The notes beneath the pieces are model-generated. The model saw only the letters and a program-made list of their open reading frames with translations. It had not been told where the DNA came from and searched no databases. The position numbers and the translations under genes were made by a program. 57,433 nucleotides of DNA from Anaerolineales bacterium. Lineage in GTDB: Bacteria; Chloroflexota; Anaerolineae; Anaerolineales; Villigracilaceae. Position 1 is the stretch's first letter; every line of letters starts with the position of its first letter. The DNA lies in NCBI GenBank assembly GCA_020060625.1, contig JAGUZU010000125.1:1-57433 (forward strand), read 5' to 3'. Shown one piece after another: positions 15,590 to 23,822 of this stretch.

Positions 15590-16792
15590 TTATTGCATAT
15601 TGAGCGTTTCCCGAATGGATGGAAGCGCCCAATCAATCGTTTCCTTATCTATCACCAGCGGCGGAGCAAAGCGGATGACGTTATCGTGCGTCTCTTTTGC
15701 GAGAATGCCTTTCTTCTGCAGCGCCTCGCAAAACCGACGCGCGCCTTTCGCTTCCGGCTTAAGCTCCACACCAATCAACAATCCCTTGCCGCGCACTTCC
15801 TTGACGTGCGGGCTGGGAATCTCGCTCAACTGCTCGATGAAGTATTCCCCCAATTCCGCGGAGCGCTCCGCCAGTTTTTCCTCGCGAATCACCCGCAACG
15901 ATGCGCGCGCAACCGCCGCCGCCAGCGGGTTGCCGCCGAACGTGGAGCCATGCTCGCCAGGTTGGAACAAGCCGAGGATGTCTTTATCCGCCAGCACGGC
16001 AGAGACGGGATAAAAACCGCCCGAAAGCGCCTTGCCGACGATGGTGATGTCGGCGCGGACATCGTCATGATGGGCGGCGAACAGTTTCCCGGTCCGCGCG
16101 AGACCCGTTTGAATTTCATCCGCAACCAACAAAACGTTATTTTTCTTGCAAATGTCCGCAACCTTTTTTAAATATCCGGCAGGCGGAATGATGACTCCCG
16201 CCTCGCCCTGGATCGGCTCGAGCATGACCGCCGCCGTATTGGGTGTGATCGCCTTCTCAACCGCCTCGGCGCTGCCGTATTCCACAACCACAAAGCCCGG
16301 CGTGAACGGACCGAAATCATCGCGATAAGATGGCTCAGTCGAAAATGAAATAATCGTCACCGTGCGCCCGTGGAAGTTGTTGCCTGCAACGATAATCTCG
16401 GCTTGATGGCGCGGAATTTTCTTGACCTGATACGCCCACTTTCGCGCCAGTTTGACCGCCGTCTCCACCGCTTCCGCGCCCGAATTCATCGGCAGGGACA
16501 TTTCATAGCCGGTCATCTCGGAGAGTTCCTTATAGAGAAGCGGCAGCTGGTCATTGCGAAACGCGCGCGAAGTCAGCGTGACCTTCTTCGCCTGTTCGAG
16601 CAAAGCCTTCAAAATCTCAGGGTGGACGTGTCCCTGGTTGACCGCCGAATACGCGGAAAGGCAGTCGAGGTATTTCCTGCCATCAACGTCGTACACCCAC
16701 ACCCCTTCCGCCCTTTCGATCACCACATCCAACGGATGGTAATTGTGCGCTCCGTATTGTTCTTCGATATTGATAAAGTCTTGTGTTTTCAT
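15590..16792 (-). CDS. rocD: Ornithine aminotransferase (class III)
   Basis: A 400-aa class III PLP aminotransferase closest by motif to ornithine--oxo-acid transaminase, which makes glutamate-5-semialdehyde. [15 protein letters not shown] near the start and the Tyr/Ala-rich [15 protein letters not shown] are characteristic. [29 protein letters not shown] (PLP aspartate) and [12 protein letters not shown] (Schiff-base lysine) are all present. The ATG at 16792 (AAGGAT upstream) is preferred: 30 more codons are open but are encoded by an interspersed repeat ([10 protein letters not shown]-type artefact). The neighbouring argF, which also uses ornithine, strengthens the call. Confidence 0.92.
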   Translation of the reverse strand: MKTQDFINIEEQYGAHNYHPLDVVIERAEGVWVYDVDGRKYLDCLSAYSAVNQGHVHPEILKALLEQAKKVTLTSRAFRNDQLPLLYKELSEMTGYEMSLPMNSGAEAVETAVKLARKWAYQVKKIPRHQAEIIVAGNNFHGRTVTIISFSTEPSYRDDFGPFTPGFVVVEYGSAEAVEKAITPNTAAVMLEPIQGEAGVIIPPAGYLKKVADICKKNNVLLVADEIQTGLARTGKLFAAHHDDVRADITIVGKALSGGFYPVSAVLADKDILGLFQPGEHGSTFGGNPLAAAVARASLRVIREEKLAERSAELGEYFIEQLSEIPSPHVKEVRGKGLLIGVELKPEAKGARRFCEALQKKGILAKETHDNVIRFAPPLVIDKETIDWALPSIRETLNMQ

Positions 16793-16809
16793 TAAGTTAT
16801 CCTTATATG

Positions 16810-16885
16810 TCATTGCGAGCGGAGCGAAGCAATCTCTTATGCGCGGGAGATTGCTTCGGGCGGAAGAGCACCGCCTTCGCAATGA
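16810..16885. repeat. interspersed palindromic repeat, family B
   Basis: Terminal inverted repeat TCATTGCGA (16810-16818) / TCGCAATGA (16877-16885), with inner GCAATCTC / GAGATTGC arms. A related element lies at 51342-51433. It fills the gap between argF and rocD. Confidence 0.75.
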
Positions 16886-16888
16886 TAT

Positions 16889-17815
16889 TTATCCAACCCC
16901 AAACACCCGCGCCAAAATCGCCTTCTGCGCATGCAGACGGTTGTGCGCCTGCGGGAAAATCACCGAATGTGCGCCGTCCGCCACATCATCCGTCAGTTCC
17001 TGTCCGCGATGGGCTGGGAGACAGTGCATCACGATCACATCCTTATCTGCCTCGCCGACAAGCTTTGCATTGACCTGATACGGAGGGAAGACCTTCTCGC
17101 GTTTTGCGGATTCTTCCTCCTGCCCCATGCTGGTCCACGTATCCGTGTAGATGACGTGCGCGCCCTTCACCGCCTCATGCGGATCGCGGATAAAGGTCAG
17201 TTTACTGCCGGTTTTCTTTGCGATCTCTTGGGCGATCTCCACCGCCTTGGGGTTCATGTCGTACCCTTCAGGCGAGCCGACGGTCACATTCCAGCCAAGC
17301 AAAGCCGAGACGTGCATAAGCGAAACGGTCACATTGTTTGCGTCGCCCACGTAACTGACGTTCAAGCCTTTGGAATTTTTGCCGAATTTCTCGATAATCG
17401 TCAACGCATCCGCCATGCCCTGGCAGGGATGGTTGTAATCGCTCAAGCCGTTGATAACGGGAATTTCCGACCACTTCGCCAATTCCAGCACGTGTTCATG
17501 GTCGAACACGCGCGCCATCAGCCCCTGCACATATCCCGAAAGCACCCGCGCCACATCCGCAATGGATTCGCGCTTGCCAAGCCCGATCTCATTCGGCGAA
17601 AGATATAACGCGTCGCCGCCGCCATGCCGCATTGCCATGTCGAACGAAACTCGCGTGCGCAGGCTTGGTTTCTGAAAGATCATGCCCAATACTTTGCCTT
17701 TAAAAATTGGCGCATTCCCCTTCTCAAAATATTCCTTCTTGAGGGCAACCGCCAGGTCGAGCAGGTCTTGAATTTCATCCGACGAGTAATCCGATATCGC
17801 GAGAAAGTCCTTCAT
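16889..17815 (-). CDS. argF: Ornithine carbamoyltransferase
   Basis: A 308-aa OTC, full length. KPSLRTRVSF (about residues 48-57) is the carbamoyl-phosphate loop (SLRTR variant of STRTR). DYNHPCQGMAD (about 124-134) and MHCLPAHRG (about 262-270) supply the second-domain substrate motifs; ornithine is bound through the conserved Asp/Ser-Met loop (DTWTSMGQ). It makes citrulline from ornithine and carbamoyl phosphate, in either arginine synthesis or the reverse arginine-deiminase route. No other arg genes are adjacent; rocD, 97 nt downstream, shares the substrate ornithine. AAGGAG precedes the start. Confidence 0.95.
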   Translation of the reverse strand: MKDFLAISDYSSDEIQDLLDLAVALKKEYFEKGNAPIFKGKVLGMIFQKPSLRTRVSFDMAMRHGGGDALYLSPNEIGLGKRESIADVARVLSGYVQGLMARVFDHEHVLELAKWSEIPVINGLSDYNHPCQGMADALTIIEKFGKNSKGLNVSYVGDANNVTVSLMHVSALLGWNVTVGSPEGYDMNPKAVEIAQEIAKKTGSKLTFIRDPHEAVKGAHVIYTDTWTSMGQEEESAKREKVFPPYQVNAKLVGEADKDVIVMHCLPAHRGQELTDDVADGAHSVIFPQAHNRLHAQKAILARVFGVG

Positions 17816-17894
17816 ATTAACTCCTTGGGTTGAAAGTATATCGTTATTATCTCATCTTGCGACGTCTCTTGCATCACGCATTTGGCATGACAAA

Positions 17895-18797
17895 TTACGC
17901 GCTCCGAAACTTCTTCCAGTACCGCATCAATCCGTCGGCGCTCATGGCAACCGGGTTTGCCAATGAATAGGCGCGGATTACCTCGTCGCTCAAATTCTTC
18001 ACCTTCCCCTGCTCCTGCATCCATGCGGTGAATTCCTCGCGCAGTTCTTCGATGGACGGATTCTCCGCCATCACACCCGCCAGCCATTTCTCCGCTTCGG
18101 TCAGCGTTTTTTCCATTTCATCAATTTGCCATGCGGCATCGTCGAAAATCCCAAAGTGGGTCGGCGCAATGCGGGAGAACTTCAACGAGCGCAAACGCGC
18201 CAGGCTTTCGCGCCATCGTTCAAAGTTCAGTTCAGGCGGCGGCATGGGCGCGCGCAGATATTGAAATCCGGGAATCCGCACGCCGCCAACATCCCCGCTA
18301 AAGCACACATCCTCGAAGAGATAGGCATAATGATGCTCGGCATGACCGGGCGTATTGACCGGGACGAACCGCAGAGTGCTGATGACAATCTCCTCCGCAT
18401 CATTCGGGACTTTGAGTTGATTCTCCGCCACAGGCAGAATCTCGCCCCAGAGTTGATCCATCTTGTCGCCATAAATGCGCGCGGCGCTGGCGATGAGTTT
18501 TTCGGGGTTAACCAAATGCGGCGCGCCGTTTGGATGGACGTAAATCTCCGCGCCCTGTTTGGCAAACCAGCCCGCCGCGCCCGCATGATCAAGGTGAATG
18601 TGCGTCAGCAGGACGTGGGTAATGTGTCGGGGAGATAAGCCTTCGGCGGACAGGGCAGTTTCCAGCGCGGAAAGAGTCGAGCCGGGTCCGGTTTCGATCA
18701 ACACCGCGCCATCGTTATGTCGAATCAAATAAGACGCGATGGCTTGCGTCTTATTCTGGAAGTTCAAGTCAATTGTGAGAATACGGGAGTTTGCCAT
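17895..18797 (-). CDS. Metallo-beta-lactamase-fold hydrolase
   Basis: A 300-aa MBL-fold protein. The metal motif HIHLDH lies at residues 66-71, with NTPGHAEHH near 150 and FSGD near 167 as the next ligands, and a C-terminal THFGIFDD. A C-terminal helical tail (about 235-300) follows. Family members include glyoxalase II-like thioesterases, lactonases and others; substrate unknown. The first 34 nt overlap the end of the DUF58 gene, so the MoxR-DUF58-MBL genes form one operon. Confidence 0.85.
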   Translation of the reverse strand: MANSRILTIDLNFQNKTQAIASYLIRHNDGAVLIETGPGSTLSALETALSAEGLSPRHITHVLLTHIHLDHAGAAGWFAKQGAEIYVHPNGAPHLVNPEKLIASAARIYGDKMDQLWGEILPVAENQLKVPNDAEEIVISTLRFVPVNTPGHAEHHYAYLFEDVCFSGDVGGVRIPGFQYLRAPMPPPELNFERWRESLARLRSLKFSRIAPTHFGIFDDAAWQIDEMEKTLTEAEKWLAGVMAENPSIEELREEFTAWMQEQGKVKNLSDEVIRAYSLANPVAMSADGLMRYWKKFRSA

Positions 18798-20083
18798 AAA
18801 TGCGTATCCTGTAATTTAAAAGTGGAAGTGAGCTCCGATAATGCTTGTGAAATATCGGCGTCGCAGGCAATCACGCTGACAGGCGCGCGTCGTTCGCGCA
18901 GGGAGTTAACGAGCGTGTCTGTGCCGGGCGGTCCGCCGAAGGTTTGCGCGTCGAGCAAAACGACAATCGGGTGCAAATGACGCATGAGCAGTTCATCCAC
19001 AGCCTGCACAATATCGGGGCGTACCGTGGGCGTAATAAGGATGACGCTGGAATGCTGGGGCAGCTGCATCGCCTGCGCCGCAACGAGAGCGGCAATTGAA
19101 AGTTTGCCGTTCGCTTCGACGAAAGCCAGTGTTTCGAGAATTTTCTCCTCCTGCCTTTCGCTCCGTTCAGCCGGGTGGATCGTAAACGTCTGCCCGGCGC
19201 TGGCATACCCAATAGCGCGCCGCTGACCGATAAAATAATGCGCCAGAGACGCCGCGATGCTCACGGAATATTCGAGAGTGGAAGGTGGAAGTTTAAACTT
19301 CGGACGTTTCATCAACGGCATCAGATCGAGCGACACATCCACAGGCTGATGGTTTTTTTCAAAATGAACATTTCTCTGGGAATCGAGATACAGCCAGATT
19401 TCCGCCTGCGGGTCCTGCTCGAATTCCTTGACCATCAACCGGTTACGGTGAATGCTGATGGGCCAGTGAATTCGCTTCATGGCGTCGCCGTGTACGTATT
19501 CGCGCACGCCCGCGGCATGAGGGGTCACGTCCTGCGATTTTCGGCGAATGACCTGTCCGCCGGGCAAAAGTCCTGGAGGTGCGGGAAACGACTGGATTTC
19601 ATAAATCACCGGAAAAACGATCAAGGTTTCCTGCGGCGGGAATGTTTTCCCCGCGCGGAACAGCCCAAAGGGGTCGCCAGTCGTGACGCGTGTCGGTCCA
19701 AGCGGAAAGCCCCCACGACGCGTCAACCATGAACGGGCGAGATAACTGCGTTTTTGGCGTCCCGGCACGAGGGTGAAGAGGCGCGAACCGGAAGCCAGGG
19801 GCAGCGTGGACTGGTTGATTACTTCGATCCATGGCGCAAGCAGGCGGCTGTTACTCGCGAGTTTATACCCTTCATCGAACACATCGCCGACATTGGCTCG
19901 CAGTTCACGGGCGGTTCTTTCAAGGGATAATCCGCGCGCCGCCCAATGAGTCCACCCCCAGGCAGCCCCAATCAGAAGGATTCCGGCATATAAGAAGCGG
20001 GAATAGAGCGAAGCGCCGTTCACCAGCACGCCCACAAGCCCGACGGAGAATACCAAAAAAATCAGGATGCGACCCGCGCGCAT
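18764..20083 (-). CDS. DUF58 membrane-anchored protein
   Basis: A 439-aa protein with two N-terminal TM helices (about residues 5-23 and 27-44), a beta-rich region with TRRGGFPLGPTRVTTGDPFGLF, then the DUF58 core GVREYVHGDAMKRIHWPISIHRNRLMVKEFEQDP (read here in parts), which has a von Willebrand-A-like fold. DUF58 proteins are almost always coded next to a MoxR AAA+ ATPase, as here (2-nt gap), and are thought to be substrates or partners in metal insertion or envelope-stress complexes. The role in this organism is not known. Confidence 0.85.
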   Translation of the reverse strand: MRAGRILIFLVFSVGLVGVLVNGASLYSRFLYAGILLIGAAWGWTHWAARGLSLERTARELRANVGDVFDEGYKLASNSRLLAPWIEVINQSTLPLASGSRLFTLVPGRQKRSYLARSWLTRRGGFPLGPTRVTTGDPFGLFRAGKTFPPQETLIVFPVIYEIQSFPAPPGLLPGGQVIRRKSQDVTPHAAGVREYVHGDAMKRIHWPISIHRNRLMVKEFEQDPQAEIWLYLDSQRNVHFEKNHQPVDVSLDLMPLMKRPKFKLPPSTLEYSVSIAASLAHYFIGQRRAIGYASAGQTFTIHPAERSERQEEKILETLAFVEANGKLSIAALVAAQAMQLPQHSSVILITPTVRPDIVQAVDELLMRHLHPIVVLLDAQTFGGPPGTDTLVNSLRERRAPVSVIACDADISQALSELTSTFKLQDTHLWQTPVFSQLT

Positions 20084-20085
20084 TC

Positions 20086-21054
20086 CTATTTTTCCCCCGC
20101 CAATTCAGGCGCAAAGGAACCGCCCGGTACCGGCGTCGCAAGGATGATTTCCTGCATGATGCGGTCCGAGCTCAAATCACGCAGCCGCGCCGCCGGACTC
20201 ACGATAATTCTGTGCGCCAAAACCGGCACAGCCAACGCCTTGACATCGTCCGGCAAGACATGGTCACGCCCCAGCAATGCGGCGCGCGCCTGTCCTGCGC
20301 GCGCCAGTGAAAGGCTTCCACGAGGGCTTGCGCCGAGATACACATCCGCGCTTTGCCGGGTCTGGGTCGTCAATTCCACGATGTATTTCTTGACTGCCGG
20401 AGAAACATGGATGCGCTTTACGGCATCCATTGCCTGCAAAATCTCGTCCAGTTTCGCAACAGAAGATAAGGTTTCCAATGGATGTTGTATTTTTTGGTCG
20501 TCTATCACCCGGATCTCGTCCGAGATACTTGGGTATCCCAATCGCATACGAAGCAGAAAGCGGTCCAACTGCGCCTCGGGAAGAGGAAATGTTCCTTCGT
20601 ATTCGATCGGGTTCTGGGTCGCAAGCACCATAAACGGCTGCGGAAGCGGATGCGTAACACCGTCCACTGTGACCTGCCGCTCTTCCATCGCCTCCAGAAG
20701 CGCCGCCTGTGTTTTTGGCGTGGCGCGGTTGATCTCATCCGCCAAAATGATCTGACCGATCACAGGACCGGGACGAAACTCAAATTCATTGGACTGTTGG
20801 TTATAAATGGAAACGCCCGTCACATCGCTTGGGAGCATGTCTGGGGTGAACTGGATGCGGTTGAAAACACAATCCAATGACCGCGCCAGGCTTCGCGCCA
20901 GAATGGTTTTCCCCACCCCGGGCACATCTTCAATCAGCACATGTCCCTGACTCAACAACCCGATCACAACCAGTTCAAGGGACTGCCGCTTTCCGACAAT
21001 CACTTTCTCAAGACTGTCAAGCACACGTTCGCCAAACGATTTTACATCCACCAT
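20086..21054 (-). CDS. MoxR-family AAA+ ATPase
   Basis: A 322-aa MoxR ATPase. EDVPGVGKTILARSLA is Walker A (about residues 42-57), GQIILADEINRATPKTQAALLEAM Walker B and the MoxR signature helix (read in parts), and VLATQNPIEYEGTFPLPEAQLDRF sensor 1 with the arginine-finger region. MoxR proteins act as chaperones for partner VWA/DUF58 proteins. A TTG start 7 codons upstream is open, but the ATG at 21054 (MVDVKSFGE) fits the family and is preferred. It is the first gene of the MoxR-DUF58-MBL set. Confidence 0.9.
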   Translation of the reverse strand: MVDVKSFGERVLDSLEKVIVGKRQSLELVVIGLLSQGHVLIEDVPGVGKTILARSLARSLDCVFNRIQFTPDMLPSDVTGVSIYNQQSNEFEFRPGPVIGQIILADEINRATPKTQAALLEAMEERQVTVDGVTHPLPQPFMVLATQNPIEYEGTFPLPEAQLDRFLLRMRLGYPSISDEIRVIDDQKIQHPLETLSSVAKLDEILQAMDAVKRIHVSPAVKKYIVELTTQTRQSADVYLGASPRGSLSLARAGQARAALLGRDHVLPDDVKALAVPVLAHRIIVSPAARLRDLSSDRIMQEIILATPVPGGSFAPELAGEK

Positions 21055-21145
21055 CGATCCAGAAATCCTTTCCAAGAAGATGTGCGAATTCTATCACGCG
21101 GCTGGAGTTGCAGGCAAACCCCGCGCGCCAAATAACAAAGCGACA

Positions 21146-21175
21146 TTGGAGAGCGCGGGGTAAATCGTGTATAAT
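21146..21175 (+). promoter_or_regulatory. promoter of tRNA-Arg
   Basis: TTGGAG (21146-21151), an 18-bp spacer, TATAAT (21170-21175), 9 bp before the mature tRNA 5' end. CCCCGCGC/GCGCGGGG inverted arms (21119-21126 and 21153-21160) overlap the promoter. Confidence 0.6.
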
Positions 21176-21184
21176 TTTAGCCAC

Positions 21185-21257
21185 GCCCCAGTAGCTCAAT
21201 GGATAGAGCGCCTGACTTCGGATCAGTAGGTTGTGGGTTCGACTCCTGCCTGGGGCG
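21185..21257 (+). tRNA. tRNA-Arg (anticodon TCG)
   Basis: Acceptor stem GCCCCAG pairs with CTGGGGC, and G is the discriminator base. The D-arm is GCTC...GAGC; the anticodon loop CTTCGGA gives TCG, which reads CGA. The T-arm is GTGGG/CCTGC with wobble pairs around TTCGACT. The outermost anticodon-stem pair (C27-U43) is mismatched. CCA is not encoded. The 3' 24 bases are part of a tandem duplication. Confidence 0.93.
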
Positions 21258-21410
21258 CCTCCTTTTTTTTCACTTTCCCATCACATCAGCGATTGTCCCC
21301 ATTGAGGGGATGACATGGGTTCGACTCCTGCCTGGGGCGCCTCCTTTTTTTTCACTTTCCCATCACATCAGCGATTGTCCCCATTGAGGGGATGACATGG
21401 GTTCGACTCC
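21234..21410. repeat. 82-bp tandem duplication of the tRNA-Arg 3' end and flank
   Basis: Copy 1 is 21234-21315, copy 2 21316-21397, both 82 bp and identical by eye, plus a 13-bp partial third copy at 21398-21410. Each unit starts in the T-arm (TGGGTTCGACTCC), runs through the acceptor end and a CCTCCTTTTTTTT tract, and ends with a TCCCC-ATTGA-GGGGA hairpin. Copies 2 and 3 carry no tRNA 5' half. Confidence 0.9.
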
Positions 21411-21419
21411 AAAGCAAAA

Positions 21420-21454
21420 CGGGCAATCCCTTCAAGCCTTTGCGGGATTGCCCG
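21420..21454 (-). terminator. terminator of the BcsB-like gene
   Basis: An 11-bp stem CGGGCAATCCC / GGGATTGCCCG with a 13-nt loop, followed on the minus strand by TTTTGCTTT, 20 bp past the stop codon. Confidence 0.8.
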
Positions 21455-21474
21455 ATGAAAACCAAGGTTATTTA

Positions 21475-23772
21475 CTAATCGTGATCCTGCGATTGCGTGT
21501 CGTCGGAGGTATCAGATTCAGCGAGTTCAAACTTCTTCGCCTTATCTTTTCGAACAGACGCCCGAATAACAAATATTGCGACTCCCGCAACCGTCAAAAG
21601 GGATACAATCAGGAAGGGCGCCAGCCATCCGGGCGACGCAAGCGCCACAGGAGCGGTTTGACTTGGAATGGGCGTACGAAGAACCTGTTCGGCTGACGGC
21701 ACACCCTCACCTACTATCGAGAATAAGGATGTCGCATTGCCTGTAGCAATTTGGGACCCATCTGAAACTGCAAACACACCCGCCAATTGATCCTGCAAAT
21801 CCCTCTGTAACAACACATTTCCTGCTATAGCCACGCCGGCGCTCGTGTTACCGGAGATTACAAGGATTGATTCCCCAGAATTGAACGGGGATGTTAGCAA
21901 TTCCAAATAACCCACGCTTTGTCCCGATGGTATTCGATAAGATATCTGCAATTGCTGCTCGCTGGCTGTGTTGTCGTTAAAATCGAATGGCGCAGGAAGT
22001 TGATTGTTAATCTCGTCGATAAAGGGAATATCACCTGGCGCCCCAATTATAATCATAGACCGATTCGAACGAACGGCATCAGGGATTGCGTCGCCGAAAT
22101 AAACATTCAGATTCGAAATCCTCAACCGGGTGGCTTCTCCAAATAAATAGGAAATTTGCCCAGCGATCCCCCATGCGACAGGATCTGATGCCGGCAATAT
22201 AAAGGCGACATTCCCAAGATCGCTGTTACTTGTGAACAAATCCGGGAAAAATTTCAAGTCGCGAAACACAATATCGGATAACAGGTTGTCCTCGGAAGCG
22301 GGCAAAAAGAGCAAGGTTTGATTCGAAACAGTCAACCAGGGATCGATGAAACCGATCTCGTCACAGGAGGGATGAACCAGCATGGATGACCGAATTTCAA
22401 GCAAATTTTCGCCGTAACGTAAAACTCCCGGCGGGATTCTGACCCGTAACGTGGTTATCTGTTCGGTCTCCTCGGTGAAAACATCGGTTGCAAAGACCTG
22501 CCCGTTCAGATAGACCGAAAGCGACGACGAACCATACCCCAACAGCGCGGAGTGGTAGTACACCAAATCAATGTAACTTTCCTTGGACGCAACCTGGGAT
22601 TTCGAAATATGAAATCTGTAATCAACGGAGGAGGTGCCGACACCGTCCAGAATTTCGGTCGGATAACCCAAATCTTCCAGCGTAAATTGTTCTACAACAG
22701 GGATATCAGATGTAAGAAATTGGACGTTGGAAACATAAGCCAATGCCGATCCCTGGTATGCCAATACATTCCCGGTACTCATGGCAAATGCCGCCTTGGA
22801 AAGGGCGTCCAGAGATTTTCCACTCACAAGCATTATCGCCTTGGACGGGTTCCATGGCGATAATGCCATCTGCAGTATTCCATCATCGCTCGACGCGGCT
22901 GGAACACCTTCAAATTGCCCGTCGCGCACGGGGATTTCAAAACCCACGTCGGAAAGAACGTCGAAATGGCTCGGCAACCCGACAAAAATCAGGTGATTTT
23001 GACTCCGCCGAACATCATCCAGTGCCTGATAATTAACCAGATTAAAGTCATACGCATCATCAATCATCGCCCCAAACCCGGCGGTTACATTCATTGCAGC
23101 CTGCAATTCCAATGGATCGGGGTTATCCGGCACAACCACCAATACGCTGTCTGGAACAATTGAGTTCTCCAGATAAAATGGCGCCGGAAGACGGGAGAAA
23201 TCAATCTGCGGGCTGTCTTCTTCGTACAACAAGTCAAAATATGAGGAGGGCTTTATGGTAACGACAGAGTTGAGGTCATACGTACAGCCCAACTGGGCAT
23301 CGAATGTTATCGATAACACATGGCGTCCGTCTTCACGACTGGGTACAAGCGCGTCGTTCGGAATTTGAAATTGTTGCACGTAACTGCCAGTTGCCCCCGC
23401 AGAAATAACGCCCAACACCACCTGATTAAATCGCACAATCAAATTCGACCCAATTAACGCGTCTTCTTGTATCCTGCCCAAGTCTGCGCCGCTGACAACA
23501 ACGTCAAAGTGCAATTCAAGCAGTCCGCCAGGAGCCAGTTTCCAGTTCGGCGGAACGCTAAACAATAAACTGGTTGCGTCCAATGGACTAAAGAGGTTCC
23601 GTTCCCTCACGCCTAGATCGGAAAACGAAAAGACGGCCCGATTATCTGTGATTTCAATCTCATACTCCGGCTGGAACATTTTCCCGCGCTCGGAAGACTG
23701 TGCAAAAGCATGAATGGGAGATGCAAGTAAAACAAGTAAAAGGGCAAATACAATTATTTTGGTCTTTTTCAT
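21475..23772 (-). CDS. BcsB-like (cellulose synthase regulatory subunit) protein
   Basis: A 765-aa exported protein resembling BcsB. It has an N-terminal signal peptide (KKTKIIVFALLLVLLASP, cleavage near HAFAQ), a long beta-rich extracytoplasmic region with the alternating carbohydrate-binding and flavodoxin-like domains typical of BcsB, and one C-terminal TM (about LAPFLIVSLLTVAGVAIFVI) with a charged cytoplasmic tail. BcsB normally partners BcsA to guide a growing glucan across the envelope. No PilZ-bearing BcsA is present here; a divergent GT2 at 25310-26521 is the nearest candidate. The ATG at 23772 has a GTGGAG box; a GTG four codons upstream is in frame. It lies downstream of the Wzz-GGDEF gene. 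Confidence 0.75.
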   Translation of the reverse strand: MKKTKIIVFALLLVLLASPIHAFAQSSERGKMFQPEYEIEITDNRAVFSFSDLGVRERNLFSPLDATSLLFSVPPNWKLAPGGLLELHFDVVVSGADLGRIQEDALIGSNLIVRFNQVVLGVISAGATGSYVQQFQIPNDALVPSREDGRHVLSITFDAQLGCTYDLNSVVTIKPSSYFDLLYEEDSPQIDFSRLPAPFYLENSIVPDSVLVVVPDNPDPLELQAAMNVTAGFGAMIDDAYDFNLVNYQALDDVRRSQNHLIFVGLPSHFDVLSDVGFEIPVRDGQFEGVPAASSDDGILQMALSPWNPSKAIMLVSGKSLDALSKAAFAMSTGNVLAYQGSALAYVSNVQFLTSDIPVVEQFTLEDLGYPTEILDGVGTSSVDYRFHISKSQVASKESYIDLVYYHSALLGYGSSSLSVYLNGQVFATDVFTEETEQITTLRVRIPPGVLRYGENLLEIRSSMLVHPSCDEIGFIDPWLTVSNQTLLFLPASEDNLLSDIVFRDLKFFPDLFTSNSDLGNVAFILPASDPVAWGIAGQISYLFGEATRLRISNLNVYFGDAIPDAVRSNRSMIIIGAPGDIPFIDEINNQLPAPFDFNDNTASEQQLQISYRIPSGQSVGYLELLTSPFNSGESILVISGNTSAGVAIAGNVLLQRDLQDQLAGVFAVSDGSQIATGNATSLFSIVGEGVPSAEQVLRTPIPSQTAPVALASPGWLAPFLIVSLLTVAGVAIFVIRASVRKDKAKKFELAESDTSDDTQSQDHD

Positions 23773-23822
23773 AACAAACTCCACAGGTCAAAAACAGACA
23801 ACACAGCGGCACATTGGGCAGA

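Noticed and set aside
16793-16882. Longer rocD start ([10 protein letters not shown]...)
   Set aside because: The extra 30 codons are encoded by an interspersed repeat and the ATG at 16792 has its own ribosome binding site.
21234-21410. CRISPR-like array
   Set aside because: Only two full units of 82 bp, directly abutting with no variable spacers, and derived from the tRNA end.
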